Made by a program: the position numbers and the translations under genes. A DNA stretch of 64,000 nt from Kudoa neothunni (Eukaryota; Cnidaria), in NCBI GenBank assembly GCA_964304625.1, contig OZ199839.1, positions 2,976,001 to 3,040,000 on the forward strand, written 5' to 3'. Positions 11,915 through 25,892 of the stretch are shown piece after piece (position 1 is the first letter of the stretch; every line of letters begins with the position of its first letter). The notes beneath the pieces are model-generated. The model saw only the letters and a program-made list of their open reading frames with translations. It ran no database searches and was not told where the DNA came from.

Positions 11915-13762
11915 TTATTTTTGGGGTAAACGAGAGTAACCCCCATTACGTCGTTTCATGCAAAAAATCAACAACACAACCAATACGGCAGTGACCGATA
12001 CATAGGCAGACATAATTAAGAGGTTACCCCACGAATAATAATCTAAACAATGTTAGTGGGCAAGTGTATTAGGTGAGAGCCACTTGAACTGGACTTGATT
12101 TTTGAGTTGAAACACACATCTTTAGTGTGTTCCACATGTACATTTTTAAGGATTCTATAGTTTGATTAAGAAATATCACACACAACCTATTTGTTACAGC
12201 AGGAAATTCTCCAACGTGCATCGATTGGAATTCATATAACAAGCAGTTAGAGGAATCGGTTTAAATTCATCTGACAAGTTTCGCAAAAAAAACTTCAACA
12301 ACTGGAGCGCCATCATCGTCGATGTACAGCTCAACAGCAACAGCAGCCGAATAATAGATTCTGTCGTATACAGGGATTCCCATGGCGGTCAACAGTGATA
12401 ATAAAGTGACATCATGCTAGAATAGCAGTGTTATTATAATTTGAGAATTGTTGGATGTGATTCAAATACTGCTGAGTAGAAATACAACTTTTTTGATTGG
12501 CTCAAAGCATTAGCGTTTCGTAATCGATAGTTGGAGTCGTCTTTACCTGTATGGGTATCCACGAAAAAATTGAGGATATGGATTTTTGAACTTTTCTCCA
12601 TGTTATTGGAAATGGTCCACAATAGATTCCCTGCAAGAACTCTTTTCATAGCGATATCATCACTGAGATAAGTAGCATTTAATTTCACAGCATAACCCTC
12701 CGACAGAATCTTCATTGTGGTGTCGGCTACCCATGTAGGCAGTGACATATCGAGATCTTTCTCAATCATTAACTCTTCATAGATTAACCCACTTGAAACC
12801 ACATTAAGCTTTTCTCCTGTGTAGTTGGATAGGAGATCGTAAAATATCTATAGTTTATCAAATTTATTAATCATTTCTTCAGACGAATTAATATTATCTG
12901 ATAAAATAACATTATTATTAAATTATTTATGTGAAATTAGAAGTATTAAACAATACTATTCATGTCATCTTATGGGAGCTAATTGTATAATTACTTGGTT
13001 TTTCTCTTGGAAATCAGTTATAGGTTTGCTTTTCATTGCGACTAAAAAAAGTACGTCACGCGTTGGACATTTGCACACTGAGCTTTGAAGCATCTAACCA
13101 ACGCATTTAAAGCATTCGTTGACAATTTATGTAACAAATAATACACAATCTAACCATTTAGGAGTGGTTTGAATGGGTACTGGCTGCCACTTTAGATCAT
13201 TATTCCAGACTTGTTTGTCAGCTGGCGGAAAAAAACCAGCAGCCACAAGTTCGGCACTCATCAAACATCTCTCCACATTACTACTAATGAACTCCACCTA
13301 AATTTCGTTCAGTGTACCACATAAAAATATTAAATTGATGCAATCAAAACAAATACAGTAGAATGGTTGAAACTTGGAGGAATCAATTTAAACTCTTCAA
13401 CGTATCTTTTGGCAAGAAGTTGACCCAACTTGAAAGCAGACATTTTTCCCTCCTTTATCAAACATATTTAAAAACTATGTATTCTTTTAATAGAAAGCTT
13501 TTTATCATCGTACATTGGTCAACTGGCCCAATCCTTCATACCATAATTTGTATTCCGAATTTGGAAACACTGAACGAGGAGTTCTATGTCCATGTCGAAA
13601 CAACTACAACCGAATAAATTAATCCTAGAATTTGAGTTAAATTAAATTTGTTTTTACTATATTTGATTGTATCAATTTCTTGGTGTTGGCACTGTGCTCA
13701 ATATTAAACCAAATAACAATTAGAATGCTAATTTTTACAGCAGCGGTTGGAAGGGAAAACAT
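11915..13762 (-). CDS. ACP2: Lysosomal-type histidine acid phosphatase, 8 exons
   Basis: Histidine acid phosphatase that hydrolyses phosphomonoesters in the lysosome lumen. Exons: 13762-13658, 13603-13514, 13452-13357, 13297-13145, 13093-12995, 12847-12470, 12416-12198 and 12042-11915, about 422 residues (human ACP2 has 423). The N-terminal MFSLPTAAVKISILIVIW is a signal sequence. Exon 2 opens with the catalytic LFRHGHRTPRS, and exon 7 opens with the second catalytic motif HDVTLLSLLTAMG. Late cysteines (TACYMNSNRC) follow. The last exon encodes one membrane helix and a short tail MKRRNGGYSRLPQK, whose GYSRL fits the tyrosine (YxxPhi) lysosome-sorting signal of ACP2. Exon 7 changes frame at the T8 run (12285-12292), giving a false stop at 12267. 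The frame into the last exon also needs one more adjustment, so the local junction is not settled. Confidence 0.87.
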
Positions 13763-16700
13763 CAAACAACAACAACAACACCCAATCCGTAACACCTGCT
13801 TATAAGTCGACTAATCCTATTATCTAAACATCAACTAATACAATAAAATATAGCTGTAATATTGTTAATTTGAATGAAATAGAAAATGCGGATTTTCACT
13901 GAGTAATTAAGTTAATCAAATCCCACGATAAATAGCTGAATCAACACGAACCCGCCCAGCCACTAAGGAGAATTCAAGTTCCAAATCCCTTGAAACCAAA
14001 TTAATCCGAAAACAAAAAGAAATACATACTAGATTATTGTGATCATATAACGAGTATCTCCCGAATATCGTTCGTTACAGAGAACATTTCGAATATCCAT
14101 CGTTGACCAGAAAGTTCGTTTAAATTCAATTTATTAATAAATTGTGAATATTTTCGTGTAAAGGGGTTTGGTTCCGATTAAAAATCAGCAAAATATTTCG
14201 TTATTTTAATCTTTATTTTATGCATATGGATAAAATGTGAGACATCACTGTTTGTTATTGGTACCGATTTGACTTTCACCTGGTTAATGACTGATGATTT
14301 GTTTTTGATCCAATGAATTTTTGGGGGGATTAAAACGATCGGATATAGTCAAATTATAACGTTTTGAGCCTATTAACAAGTTTCTAATCAGAGTTACGTA
14401 GTGGAATTTTTTCATTCTCTACTTTAGGGACACCAATAATTTATATTTATGTCTAAAAAATGAAAGACTTGGACAGATAATTTGAATAAATTTATAAAGT
14501 TTACAGTAGCTATACTTTAATAACTAGAAATGTTACGATACCTGAAATTAAATAAAGTTTAATAACTATGCTCAATATATTTAAAACTTTATGTTTAGGA
14601 TGATCAATATAGATTAATTGATCAATAATTAATTTAAAAACAGTTTTAAATTAAGATATATAATTATTTTAGACATTTTTTGAGCGTTTATTCGGCGAAA
14701 ATTTTGGTTTCCCTCTTTTTCAGCATTAACTCGATACACAAATTCATATGAGTCCTATTTGAATCAATTTAATTGTTTATTTTAGAAACTAACGTTCATA
14801 AATATGAGAAAATTAAATGAAAAAAGAATTTTAGAAAAATAAGGAACTTCAAAGCATGCTGCGTATTTCTCTGCAGTGGCTATTGCACAACCTTATGGAA
14901 TGATAGGCATTATTTTTTAACATTATACAATAGGTATTGGACCTTTAGATCACGTATCTATAACGCTGAATAAAAAATAAAAAAGATTTTTTAGTCTATA
15001 GTTTTCTTGTCGATTTAATTAGTCCAATTAAATTTAAATTGAGGTCTCTATACTGTATAATACGACGTTTTTCTTCCATTTATTGTATAGTTTGTTTATT
15101 TGAGTTCTTCGTACATTATCAACCATTTAAAAGAATCATATCTATACTTTTTTTAAAGTTTTAATCAATTATGTTTCCAAAACATTCTTTATTTAAATCC
15201 TAACAAATTAAAGAGAGGAATCAGAGTTATTTCATTGTATGAATCCATAAAACAAATTTAATGCTCAAAAGCTATAACTTGAAACATTTTAACTCGTTAT
15301 ATAAACTGGACATATTATAGTCTCAATAATTTAACGTTGGATAATTTGTCCTAAATCTAGTTTAAAATCAAAAAATAAAAATTTTAAACTCTAAAATTTA
15401 TTAATTTTTATTGTTTACTTAAATAATGAAATTATGAAGGTTTTGGAAACAATAGAAACCCAAGTTGATTGTAATGGGGGAAAAGTGGAAATAATTCCGG
15501 TCTTCTAAATATTCATGTAGTAAAATTCTTGATTATAAAAGTTAAGATCAATCATTTTAATGAAAGAATATATTGGTTTTCAAATTTAAATATCCCTGTT
15601 TGTGAAACATAATAAATTCCGGCTGAAATCGATGTATGAGATGTTTATTGTGTTTACGAGTCGATACTTAACTACGGAGGCATTATCTCAGACATTAATC
15701 GTTTGCTTTCAATGTCTTTTAATAGATATTATCGTCCGGAAATCTAAAAGTAAAAATTATCAATTTCATTTAAAAAATAATTTAATTATGTCAATTTTTT
15801 ATGTTTTGTTGATGTGCATTCAAACGCCGGCTTTACGCGGAACGGTTGAGAAGGTATTAGGCCACGTGACCAATAAAAATTTTAATTAACAAATCCCTAG
15901 ATTTTAATTTGCGGATACACCATGTTTATTTGCGGCATAATCATAATCATAATTCATGTAAGAATTTCAATTGGGAAATTAATCAAACTTTGGATAGTAT
16001 ATATTAAACAACAGAAACTTAATTAAGATAATAGTAACAAATATTAAAGTTTTTATAAATATAACTCTTGGTTTGGTCATTTAAATAAATTTCAGCGATT
16101 CTAGATTGATGAAAAATTATCTTTATTTTTACTGACAATGAATGGCCCATAGTATGCGTTACAATTATCTCGTATATGTATAGCTTCATAGGCGAGGAAA
16201 CTCCAAAATTTCTTTGTGTATCCTACTCTTGAAGTTGAAATATTTATCAACACTTTTCTTAATAGGGTGTTTGGATCCCATATAAATCTTATATTACAAA
16301 GATATGAAAAAACTGTAAAATGTGATATTTTATGTTATGTAATCCATTTTTCTCCTAGAAATATTTTTATTTTTAATTATATTATTAAATAATTTAATAC
16401 CTAATTTATTTTAAATACAGACGTCCAATGAATAACATATTCATAAGACTAGTAGAATTTGAATTTATGATTTTTATTTTGCGCAAAGCACATAAAATCG
16501 AAATGTATCACAATATGTGTTCGTATTTAGTTTAAGTTATGTATATTGGAGCACATACTTGAAATTTTAATGGTTCAATTTCTGCCACTAATAAAAATGA
16601 CAAATTCACCCCTTAATGCAATTATGGTGAAAATATTGTCTCTATAAAACCATTAAGCGAATCCTCAAAGGTACGGTGACAAAAATATTACTGGGAAATT

Positions 16701-17745
16701 TTTAATTGAAATCCAGAATAAATTTATAAATAGTCAAAATAATTAGATAAATAGTATCTATCAAACTAACGTGAAAATAAAGATTTTGAAAAGCCATTAA
16801 TGACTTTTATACTTTGCGATATTCTAATTTTTTAAAAATATCTAATAATAATATGAATATCCGCCACTTACTTATACAGAAAACTTGTGATTCCATATCA
16901 AAAAGTAATCATATTTGATGCCAATATATCCATCTAGTTTCAAACAAATCAATTTGATCTTTATTATTATTCTTAAAGCCTTCAATCAACCAAATTCTAA
17001 ATATATAAAAATACAAAGAAGTTTAATTTGAACCATCCAGCTCATTACAACCAACGGAATTTAATCAATCCAAGTATCCTAAACACCCGCTTCTTGTCCT
17101 AGTTTTAATAGTGAGGTCATTCACGTGTTATCCAGTCATTTTGAAATTTTCCAATTCATCAAATATTAAGATAATATTGTATACATATTTAAGAATGAAT
17201 TGGCGTGACTGCCTAGCTTTGCGTAGTAGTGAGTGAGGGGATCTTTATGATAGATTGACTGAAAAGTAACTCAAATTTTTCCCAAAAATTTGAAAAATTT
17301 ATAATTCTACTTCTCCTTTTGTACGATGTATTTTAGAGATTGTCTTTGTTCTCCACATTTAAGAAAATAATATTTTATTCTAAATACACATTGATGAAGT
17401 ATTATTATTATTATTATTGTTGTTGTTGTTGTTGTTGTTCTAGCCAGTATCATTTCAATAAATCATTATTAGTCAATAGACTTTGATTTAATCTAATTCA
17501 ATATTATTATATCACAAAACTAGAAGAAAATATCATAATAATTCGTCAAATGTGGATAAAGAAACGATAGGATTAATTTTTGGGAGACTTCAACAACACT
17601 AGAACTAATTTTGTCAATCTAAAAGCTACAAACAAATAATCATGATTTCGGTTGATTCACTTATTTTCACAATTTACATCAATAAACAGACAAAAAATGT
17701 TCGGAGTTGATTCAGAACGATTGTATTTGCGCGCGCACATATAAG
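13763..17745. other. Intergenic, about 4 kb, no gene recognised
   Basis: Very AT-rich. The longest open stretch (15602-15889, plus) has low-complexity composition and no family resemblance. A trinucleotide microsatellite sits at 17402-17441. No transposon ends were recognised. Confidence 0.55.
17402..17441. repeat. ATT/GTT trinucleotide microsatellite
   Basis: A run of ATT units passes directly into a run of GTT units, a compound microsatellite. Similar short tracts occur at 1083-1102 (AACT), 1228-1254 (AATT to AATC), 2700-2713 (AC), 13767-13780 (AAC) and 60850-60870 (AAT). Confidence 0.85.
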
Positions 17746-18752
17746 ATGAGTTTGTTTTATTTTGAAAACCGGTTTAACGAGTAAAAAAACTTAACCTATC
17801 GGTTTAAAAAATCATTTTATTTTTTTAAAGAGCAATAAAGGATATAGAGGCGTTGGAGGTGACTTTACGTCAATGTGACAACATAAATGCAGGTGAGTTA
17901 CACCGAATATTGATATCGCTGAATTTTCTATTAAAATCCATAAAAGCGAACGAAATTAAATCAAGTATTGATGAAAAACAAAGAGAACTCGAAGAAGTTG
18001 TACAGTCATCCAGAAAATATGTAAATGATTGTTCGAATGATCATTTTGGAAATATCAGCGATTTAAGGGGGTGTGTTTTGATAATTATCCAACTACACTA
18101 TAATTGGATTATTAGTGTAACTGAGAATTGGCACAGAGTATCGCTTGCAGTTAAAGAAAATGTTGAGATTCAACATAAAAATTGTGTCAGTCGTGTATTC
18201 TCTAGTTTATTTTTATCACATACTGACTTAATTAAAAATATTATTTTTTAAATTTTTCTGTGTTTTTTGAATTTTTAAGTTTGTTTTAGATTGAAATAAG
18301 GACAAATAGAGAACGTTTATTTGAGAATATTCGTACAAAAGTGGCTGATTATTGTTAACAGTAGGAGTTAATCAGTTATTTTAGCCCCAGTCAGATTCGT
18401 TGCAAATGATGCAATTGGAAAACGAGTACAAATCAAGTCTACAAAATTCGAATTTTTATATGAATCAGGTTGTTGATGCAAGTGCCACATTGTTGGACGA
18501 GTTGAGGATTCAACGAGGCTTTTTAAAGGTGCTTACAGACCAAGAATCCCATTTATTATAATTAGATAATAATCTATTTATTATTTTTAGAGAATCGGTA
18601 AAACCATATCTAGACTGACATCCAAATTAACCTTATCCTATTCATTAACCAAAATGATTAATCGTCGTGGCAAACGGGACAAAATCATTTTCAATTGTTT
18701 AGCCACCTCCCTCATATGTTTTATTTTTTGGTATTGGTATGCACGTATGTAG
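17746..18752 (+). CDS. GOSR2: Golgi Qb-SNARE GOSR2/membrin (Bos1), 7 exons
   Basis: Tail-anchored SNARE of the ER-Golgi and cis-Golgi fusion complex. Exons: 17746-17780, 17831-17892, 17947-18070, 18116-18194, 18290-18340, 18385-18528 and 18591-18752, giving 218 residues against 212 in human. The start MSLFYFENRFNEAIKDIEAL begins the N-terminal helical domain. The SNARE helix includes ATLLDELRIQRGFLKRIGK. A basic NRRGKRDK precedes a single C-terminal membrane segment with a tryptophan and tyrosine-rich end, leaving four residues behind it. Frame is kept through all seven exons, so no repair is needed. The intron between exons 3 and 4 is 45 nt and in an otherwise open frame, so its retention cannot be excluded. 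GOSR1 and VTI1 were considered; the exon-end motif LRxQRxxLK fits membrin best. Confidence 0.82.
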
Positions 18753-18812
18753 AATATCAACAAAAATATTTTAGAAACATGAATATAAATAAAAATATAT
18801 ATTGTCGGTTTT

Positions 18813-21800
18813 TTATGTATTCTCTTGTATCCATTTGTTTTCCAATGCCTTAATAATGAGAAAAATTATGTATTGAACAATAAATCTGATACATACATAC
18901 CTCACTTGCGGATAGCCTCATATCTGGGTTGTGGCATAACAAACAGCATATAAATACACTAGCATGTGTGGACATTTCGAATGAGTGTTGATTGTCGAAA
19001 TTGATACTGCCATCGATGATATTTTGGAAGATTTCATTCTGATCATCGTTCAAGCTGTAGAAAGGTGGGCATCCAGTGAGCATAGTGAACAACATTATTC
19101 CTATAGCCCATAGATCAATGGGAAATCCGTATGATTTGCTTAGCAGCATTTCAGGGGCGAGATAATAAGGTGTCCCACACATGCCAGACACGAGATAATT
19201 TTTGTTGGCAATATGGTGGACAGGGTCGAGTTGAACGGACAATCCAAAGTCACTTATTTTTGCTATCGGAATATGATGGTTGTGGTAGGTGGAGTTGGTG
19301 AAAAGGAGAATATTTTCCAATTTTAAATCACGATGAAGTATATTATTTTTGTGAAGATAGTTGGTAGCTAGAAGTATTTGATAGGTGATATTGGCGCTGA
19401 GTTTTTCACTTAAACAAGTGGCTGATTTAGAGTTGGTTACACGTTTGGATTCGTTTTCGAGCAATACCGAAATCACATAGTTGTAGAGATCCCCCATGTC
19501 AGCGTATTCCAACACCACACCCAAACCTTTGTCACAATCCCAAAAAATATCAAAAGTTTGGACGATATGATTGTTCATAGAATCCTCCAAGGCCTTCAGC
19601 GTCTAAATTCGACTCCAATGAAATAACTGCTTTTCATTATTAATTTTTTCGAAAAAAATTATAATCTACAATAAGAACAGATATTTAGAAACAACGAATG
19701 CATTATTTTATCATATCATAAAAATTCATTAAAAACTGTGATCAAATCCATATATAACCTATACTTGAGTCATTAAAAATATATAAAATTTGTATTGCAA
19801 AAATAAATCATTTTAATGTATTCTCATAGTCAATTTTTAATTTTTTAGGGATTAAAACGAATATACACATCTTTAAGTATCCTCCCCCTCTACTATTTAT
19901 TCTTTTCTGTATTAGGCAACATAAATTTGACATGTAAGAATACGATAATATTTATCTCTATCTATTACATTAAAATTTATTGCTTAAGCTATAATATTTA
20001 ACTCAAGTGAGTCCAGTGCATGTTTAAAGAAAACATTGTCGATTAAAAGAAATATAGTCTTAGGTTTTTAGATGGGAAACCTTATAAATATTTAAAATGA
20101 ATCTTACAATTATTAATGTATTGTTAGATTTTAGTTTGTTAAAAAATAATACTCTTTATTAAACCAAGAAAACAAGGTGTTTGTATTATTTTTAATGTCT
20201 AAAATAGCTAAATATTTTTGCCATGGAGTCAACTTTTTGATGGTGAAAATTTTGAAATATATTTAAGTCAATATTTGTAAGATATATTAATGTCTGTTTT
20301 TTAACCCTCTAAGTAAACTGGAGTCCATTTGGACCCCAGACGAGATTGCCATCATGTTTTCTCGTCCGTTATGTAATAATTAGAATTCAAACTTCTTGTA
20401 TTCTCGTTAAACACGTTTATCTTTAGAGTAATAGATTTATTGGAATTTCCACGTATCACAGCAACTTTTATAACAAAAACATCTTCGGAGTATAATTGGG
20501 GCCCACTTGGACCTCAAAATTTTTTTTGATATTTTAAAAATATACTATTATTTATATTAATTTTTAAATAGAAATTTAATTTAAACATATTTTGCATACC
20601 AAAATCTAACCAATAATTTTTCGACACGCACGCGAAAACGTGCAAGTTTCCATTGTGTAAGCATGGATTTCTTGGGGGAAAATAGCGAGGATAATATTGA
20701 TATGAATGAAATCAAAACACCCGACCTAAACTACTTGAAGGAGACTATTGGCGATGGGATTGATGAAAATAACGATTCGCTTGTAGACAAAAACAACAAT
20801 TTATGGCGTGCAATCAAACCAAAGAAAACCAACGTGGCGGCAGAAAATAAAATGAATTTTCTTGAAGGTGTGACTATGTAGGCCATATAAAGGATCTTTA
20901 ATAATGCAAGATTCTTCATCATTTCTTCCCAATGGAAATAGTGGAACAAACAATTGAATATTCGAATCAGTGCGGTAAGAATCATTATGGAAATAAATGG
21001 AAAGATTTTGATGTTAATGAAATGCATGGTTTTATTGGCTGGTTATTGTTCATGGCTTTCCATAAGGATAAGCAAAAGCCTTTGTTGAAGTGTTTAGTTG
21101 CGACGAATATAGGAAGACACACAAAGAGCCTTTTTCTTTGTACAGATTCAGATAACTAACAAGAGCGCTCCAGTTTGATAACGCAGAAACTGGGGAAAAA
21201 CAGCAGCTACATGATAAATTTTGCACAATTACAGAAATATGGGACATTTAGGCTAACGTGGAAAACAAAAATTATAACCACGGAGAAAATATGTGTCGTG
21301 ATGAGCGATTTGGTTTCTTCTAGGGGTAACTGCTCTTTTAGACAATATATAAAATGTAAGCTAACAAAGTACGGATTAAAATGTTTGTTTCCGGTAGACC
21401 CAGCATCTATATTATGTGTTTATGGAGTTACTGAAGAATTCCGGTATCAGTCATTTAAAATAATCAATCATCCTATTTATATAGGAACATAGCATAGAGG
21501 CGCACGTGTTAGAAAAAACATTTCTTAAAATTATAATTTTGTATTTTGACAGGGAAAACTATTATTAAATGAAATCACAAAAAAAATCTGGGTCCAAATG
21601 AACCTGATTAATTGTCACTTAGAAGGTTATAATCACAATGAAAGTGTATTGCTCGCATGAAGTGGTCCTAATTCGTGCATAAACGATCATTGATAAAAAT
21701 TCAATTATCTTTAGATTAATAATCTCTAAAAGATTAAATTTTCCATTCTAATTAAAGTTGAAAAAGGTTTCTAGTGTTTAAACCCCACACACCGCAATAA

Positions 21801-24589
21801 TATTATATTTTAAAATATTATGATACATTATTAAACTTTATAGCCAGTATTGAATACAGAATATTAAAATAATCGTAATGAAGTTATTATTTCACCAAAC
21901 TGTAAACTCCATCAATTAGGGATTGGTTGTTTAATTAAACGTTATTTAATTATAGTTTCTGATCAACAAAAATCTGATTTGTGTTTTTGTGATATTTTTT
22001 ATTTAATCTAAACCGTAAACGTATTTTTATCATGTTAAACAAGACCTAACAATTGGACCAACTGGGGATGTCAAAAATCACTATAACCCAATACATTAAA
22101 AATTTTTATAATTATTCTCACCCCTTTTAATTTGGTCAACTCTGATGCAAATATTACTCTCAAATTAGTTCTCTCAATGTGCTCGTGGTTCTATGGGAAA
22201 TACTTCTCGTTTTAATGTGACTCAAGAATATTTTTTAATAAATATTATTTTTCTTTTCTACTTTAAATAAATAATATCTGGAACAGGTATGGTAATACCA
22301 ATTAACTTTTTATATTTCCAGACTATGGAAAAATAAGGAATTTAGATACTTATTCTTAAAAAATTAATTCAAATAGAAAAAATACGAAGAATAAAGCGTT
22401 CAAAATAAGGGAGTACTATATAATAATATAATTCATTAGAAAACTCCCATGGTAGAAATAAATAATATTTTCTAACTTTCATATTTGTTCCTATTTCATT
22501 GTAACTTATTTTCCCATAAAATAACATGTAAAATTTATTTTATTATGAAAAATAGATGCATCGAGATTCGAGTGCTTTGTAGAAGGTGCATATAAGTTTA
22601 ATGCCTCACAAATCATTTAAGCCTATTTTGAGTTACAACACGTTTGTTTGAAACAAAATATTTTGTAATTTCAGACTAAATTTTAGTTGGGCCAATCAAA
22701 TCGATCTCGACTTAATTTATAATTATTTTTTCATTTAGATTTATTCATGATTAATACAATATATTAAATCTATCTTTTTGAATATTTTATTATTTAAATT
22801 ACAGAAATGAAAATTTATCATTTTAAAGTACTTAAAGATATTAGAAAAAAATTCTCAATGAAAATTTGGTTTTCGTCAGTAACAGAATCACAAATATTAC
22901 AATTAATCATCGTATAATAATGTCTCTAATACTCAAAAAATACCCATACTAGAACTAAATATTTTAAATTAAATTTTAAAACAAAATTTAGTATCTGTTA
23001 ATTAAAAGGAAGGATAACACCCATTAAGAATTATTCATGTTTGCGCATGCCCGGCACTTGAAATCTTTTATTAATAATTTTAAAAGTATATTTAAAATAT
23101 TTTAATTTATTAAAGTAACATTTATATTTTATTTTTGTTTATAAATTAACCCAATTCATGCTTAAAAATTTATATTCAATGTTAAAATTCAAAATTAATC
23201 CATAGAAATTAAGAAATCTTAGACTTGGTAAAAAATTAGGAAGAAAGTTTTAAGAATATTTTTTAATATAAAAACGTAATATTGGTGAACAATTGGAAAT
23301 TACCTTAATAATTTCCAACTCTCTTTGTATGGTTTCAAAGTTGTTGAGAATTATGTTGTTTTCAATAAATTTGAGGGCAAAAATCTTTTCTTTGTCATTT
23401 ATTGACTGAATTCTACCACGGTAAATATGAAGGATAAAGAGTGCTCACATTGTATAGACATTAATAAATTTTACTTATGCACTGTTGAAAAATTACCAGA
23501 ACCAACCAAACAATCCACATTAAAATGATTGGTCCAAGGCTCATTGAGATAATTTTTAAAAGTGTTTTTAATGATTTCATCGAATAGTTTGTCTGATTTT
23601 GAGGTTGGAAAGGAATGAGATTTGATGATGTGATGTTTGGAGTTGGATGGTGTGATCATTGGAACTTTTTCGGTTTGAATGAACCGGTTACTGGATGGGG
23701 AGGATCCATAGATAAATTTTTGCTCATTATCGCTCGTCTCATTATTGTTATTAGAATCAATTAAAAAGTAGTTTCTGTTAATAGATTCGTTTTCATGATT
23801 GATAAATATATAGCCAATTCTATAAGAGATCCGATTTATACTGATCAATTCAACTCTGGATAATCTTCTAAATGAGCATATCAGAGTTTTCCTATCGAGA
23901 ATATCAACCATAGATCTAGCATAGTAACCTTCCATGGAGCATAAAAATTTGAAAGGTTTTTTGTACCTCTCTTTAACGACATCAATGTTAGATATTAACT
24001 GGTGGATTCGATTGAAAAAGTCGTCCATATTCTGTACGCCTTTGCTTTGAATAACTATCTTGTAGATATTTTTTGCGGTAAAATTAACAAATATTTCATC
24101 GCATATTTTTCTTTTTGTTTTTGATTGTAATGATGGGTTTCTGGATATTGAGTGTCTTAATTTGTTTTCCTCATTATCAAACCAGATATTATAGTAGCAT
24201 TCGCTTCGAGATTTTGTTGCGATTTGTATTTCAGGTGGAACGTGGTTGATTGTTGTTAATAGTTGGTTGTTTTCCTTCGAGCCGTCTGGGGAATAACATG
24301 TCGAGATTTGATTGGAATAGTCGCATCTTTTATACCATTCGGTCGAATCATATTGAGATGTTAATTTGTGATCGAACCGTTCCAATTTCGATGATAACAC
24401 CGATTTATCGGCGTCCTCACCAATACAATCAGGTACAAGTATCAATGTTATTTCATTGGATCTATAGTATTTCTTTGGAGGTATCAATATTTCATTGAAA
24501 TTCCCCACAATTTCCAGATCCCTTCTGGATGGATTCAAAAATATTCCCATATTTTGCCAATTATCCACAATAAAAACTATGTTCGACAA
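18813..24589 (-). CDS. DCLK: Doublecortin-like protein kinase (DCLK/CAMK group), 4 exons
   Basis: Serine/threonine kinase. Exons: 24589-23475, 23412-23304, 19602-18901 and 18848-18813, 653 residues. Kinase motifs in order are the glycine loop LVGSGNFSTVHK, KIFALKFIE (catalytic Lys), RELEIIK (C-helix Glu), HRDLKLENIL, DFGLSVQ, CGTPYYLAPEML and DLWAIGIMLFTMLTGCPPF. DDQNEIFQNIIDG closely matches the DDQE-x2-F signature of DCLK kinases. The roughly 370-residue N-terminal exon is divergent. A stretch around residues 180-270 (VQNMDDFFNRIHQLISN, then YYARSMVDILDRKTLICS) looks like a weak doublecortin domain, but I would not insist on it. The C-terminus ends right after kinase subdomain XI, so there is no autoregulatory tail. 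Intron 2 spans 3.7 kb and holds a piggyBac. All junctions keep frame. Confidence 0.8.
20305..21626 (+). mobile_element. piggyBac-type element, family A, in a DCLK intron
   Basis: A TTAA at 20301-20304 precedes the end CCCTCTAAGT; the right end complements to CCTTCTAAGT and is followed by TTAT, a mutated TTAA. Subterminal GGAGTCCATTTGGACCCC on the left mirrors TTCATTTGGACCC on the right. Inside, on the plus strand, an acidic start MDFLGENSEDNIDMNEIK leads to MNEMHGFIGWLLFMAFHKD-like sequence typical of the piggyBac catalytic region, then broken frames to 21492. At 1.3 kb it is shorter than an autonomous copy, so it is internally deleted and decayed. It lies opposite in strand to the host kinase. 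Confidence 0.75.
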
Positions 24590-25892
24590 CAGATAAATTC
24601 GTCCTAAAAAAGTTATTTATATCAATTAAAAATGAAATTAGCTGTTGTTCGATTGGGGCGATTCGAATTCACCGACAAAGCCTCTACCAAATAAAACTTA
24701 TTAATCTAATATCAACATAGAACATCATACATTGAGCGAGTAAATATCGTTAAATCGGATCAATCTAATTTGGGACAACAGGTCCTATCCCCTAATGGCA
24801 CATTGTAATAAAGTCCAAATAAATTTCACTCATACATTAATTAATGATTTTCTATCTCGTTTTTGTAGAAAGTTTTAAAGTTTACGGTATCATTTGGTAA
24901 AATTCACCAAAGGTAACACCTAGATCTAATATCTTCTAATTATCGCATAAACGACTACAATTGAAGGGTTGATCGATAAAAAATTTGTTTCTACTCCAAT
25001 TGAGCTATAAATTTATATTTATCAACCAAGTAAAGTTTATTATATATCACTATCAATAATGAATTTTTGAATCCAAAATAGTTCATCAGATTTTCTCCCT
25101 CGAATATATGCGACATTTCTCAAAAGATCATCTCCCTAAAAGTCTCACCATTGGCTCCTCTCTATATTCTATTTCGTTTGTCAATAAATGATTAGAAATG
25201 GAATGTATTTCCCATGATTGAATCTCCAATTATTTTAATTCAAATAATTGAATTACATGGATATTCAATTATTATTATTATAATTTCAAATTCGTTTTCG
25301 TATGATGTCCACTTTATATATGTTGGTTTCCCCTTTTATATACATATCATTCAGTTAAATAGATAATGCATTGTGATATTTTATCGCAAACTAATTATAA
25401 ATAGAATTGACTATTTATTTAATATTTACGCTTGAATATATTTAAGTTAAAAAAATTGGCAGAGAACACCAAATTTGGATTAAACTATCTAATTTAAACT
25501 CTTTAAAATGTTATTTTTGATAATAATCTTTATAAATTAATCGAATTTTGTTATTATTACAGTATTAATAATGGTTCAAGGTGTGAAAATATATGAGAAA
25601 ATTCAATCAAACATGCGCATATGAATATTAAATTTGATGTAAATATATCCACTTTGGAATCTATTTAGCGCGATATACATCGCTTATTTTCGCTTGGTTC
25701 ATTCAGGGGATTTGACTTGGGGTATTCCGACGCATTTTCGATCTCTTTACCCGAAGGGAAGTCATAGTGTTGCTTTTATTGTGCTAGTGATTAGTATAAT
25801 TTTGTAGATTTCCTTTTTCATCGTTTACAACTGGAATACATTCTAATTAATCTTTGGAAATTGTATAGGTTGGAATAATTCGATAGGTCGTT
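24590..25892. other. Intergenic, no gene recognised
   Basis: Divergent gap between the DCLK start and the DHRS1 start, so it must hold both promoters. AT-rich, and no confident motif was seen. Confidence 0.5.

Noticed and set aside
12434-12802. Acid phosphatase as a truncated pseudogene ending at 12267
   Set aside because: The frame lost at a T8 run continues in the next frame with conserved cysteines and a lysosomal tail exon, so consensus error fits better.
15602-15889. 95-codon open frame on the plus strand
   Set aside because: Composition follows the local AT bias, no splice context and no family resemblance.
17207-17300. Palindrome AAATTTTTCCCAAAAATTTG as a regulatory hairpin
   Set aside because: Short, A/T-only arms are expected by chance in DNA this AT-rich.
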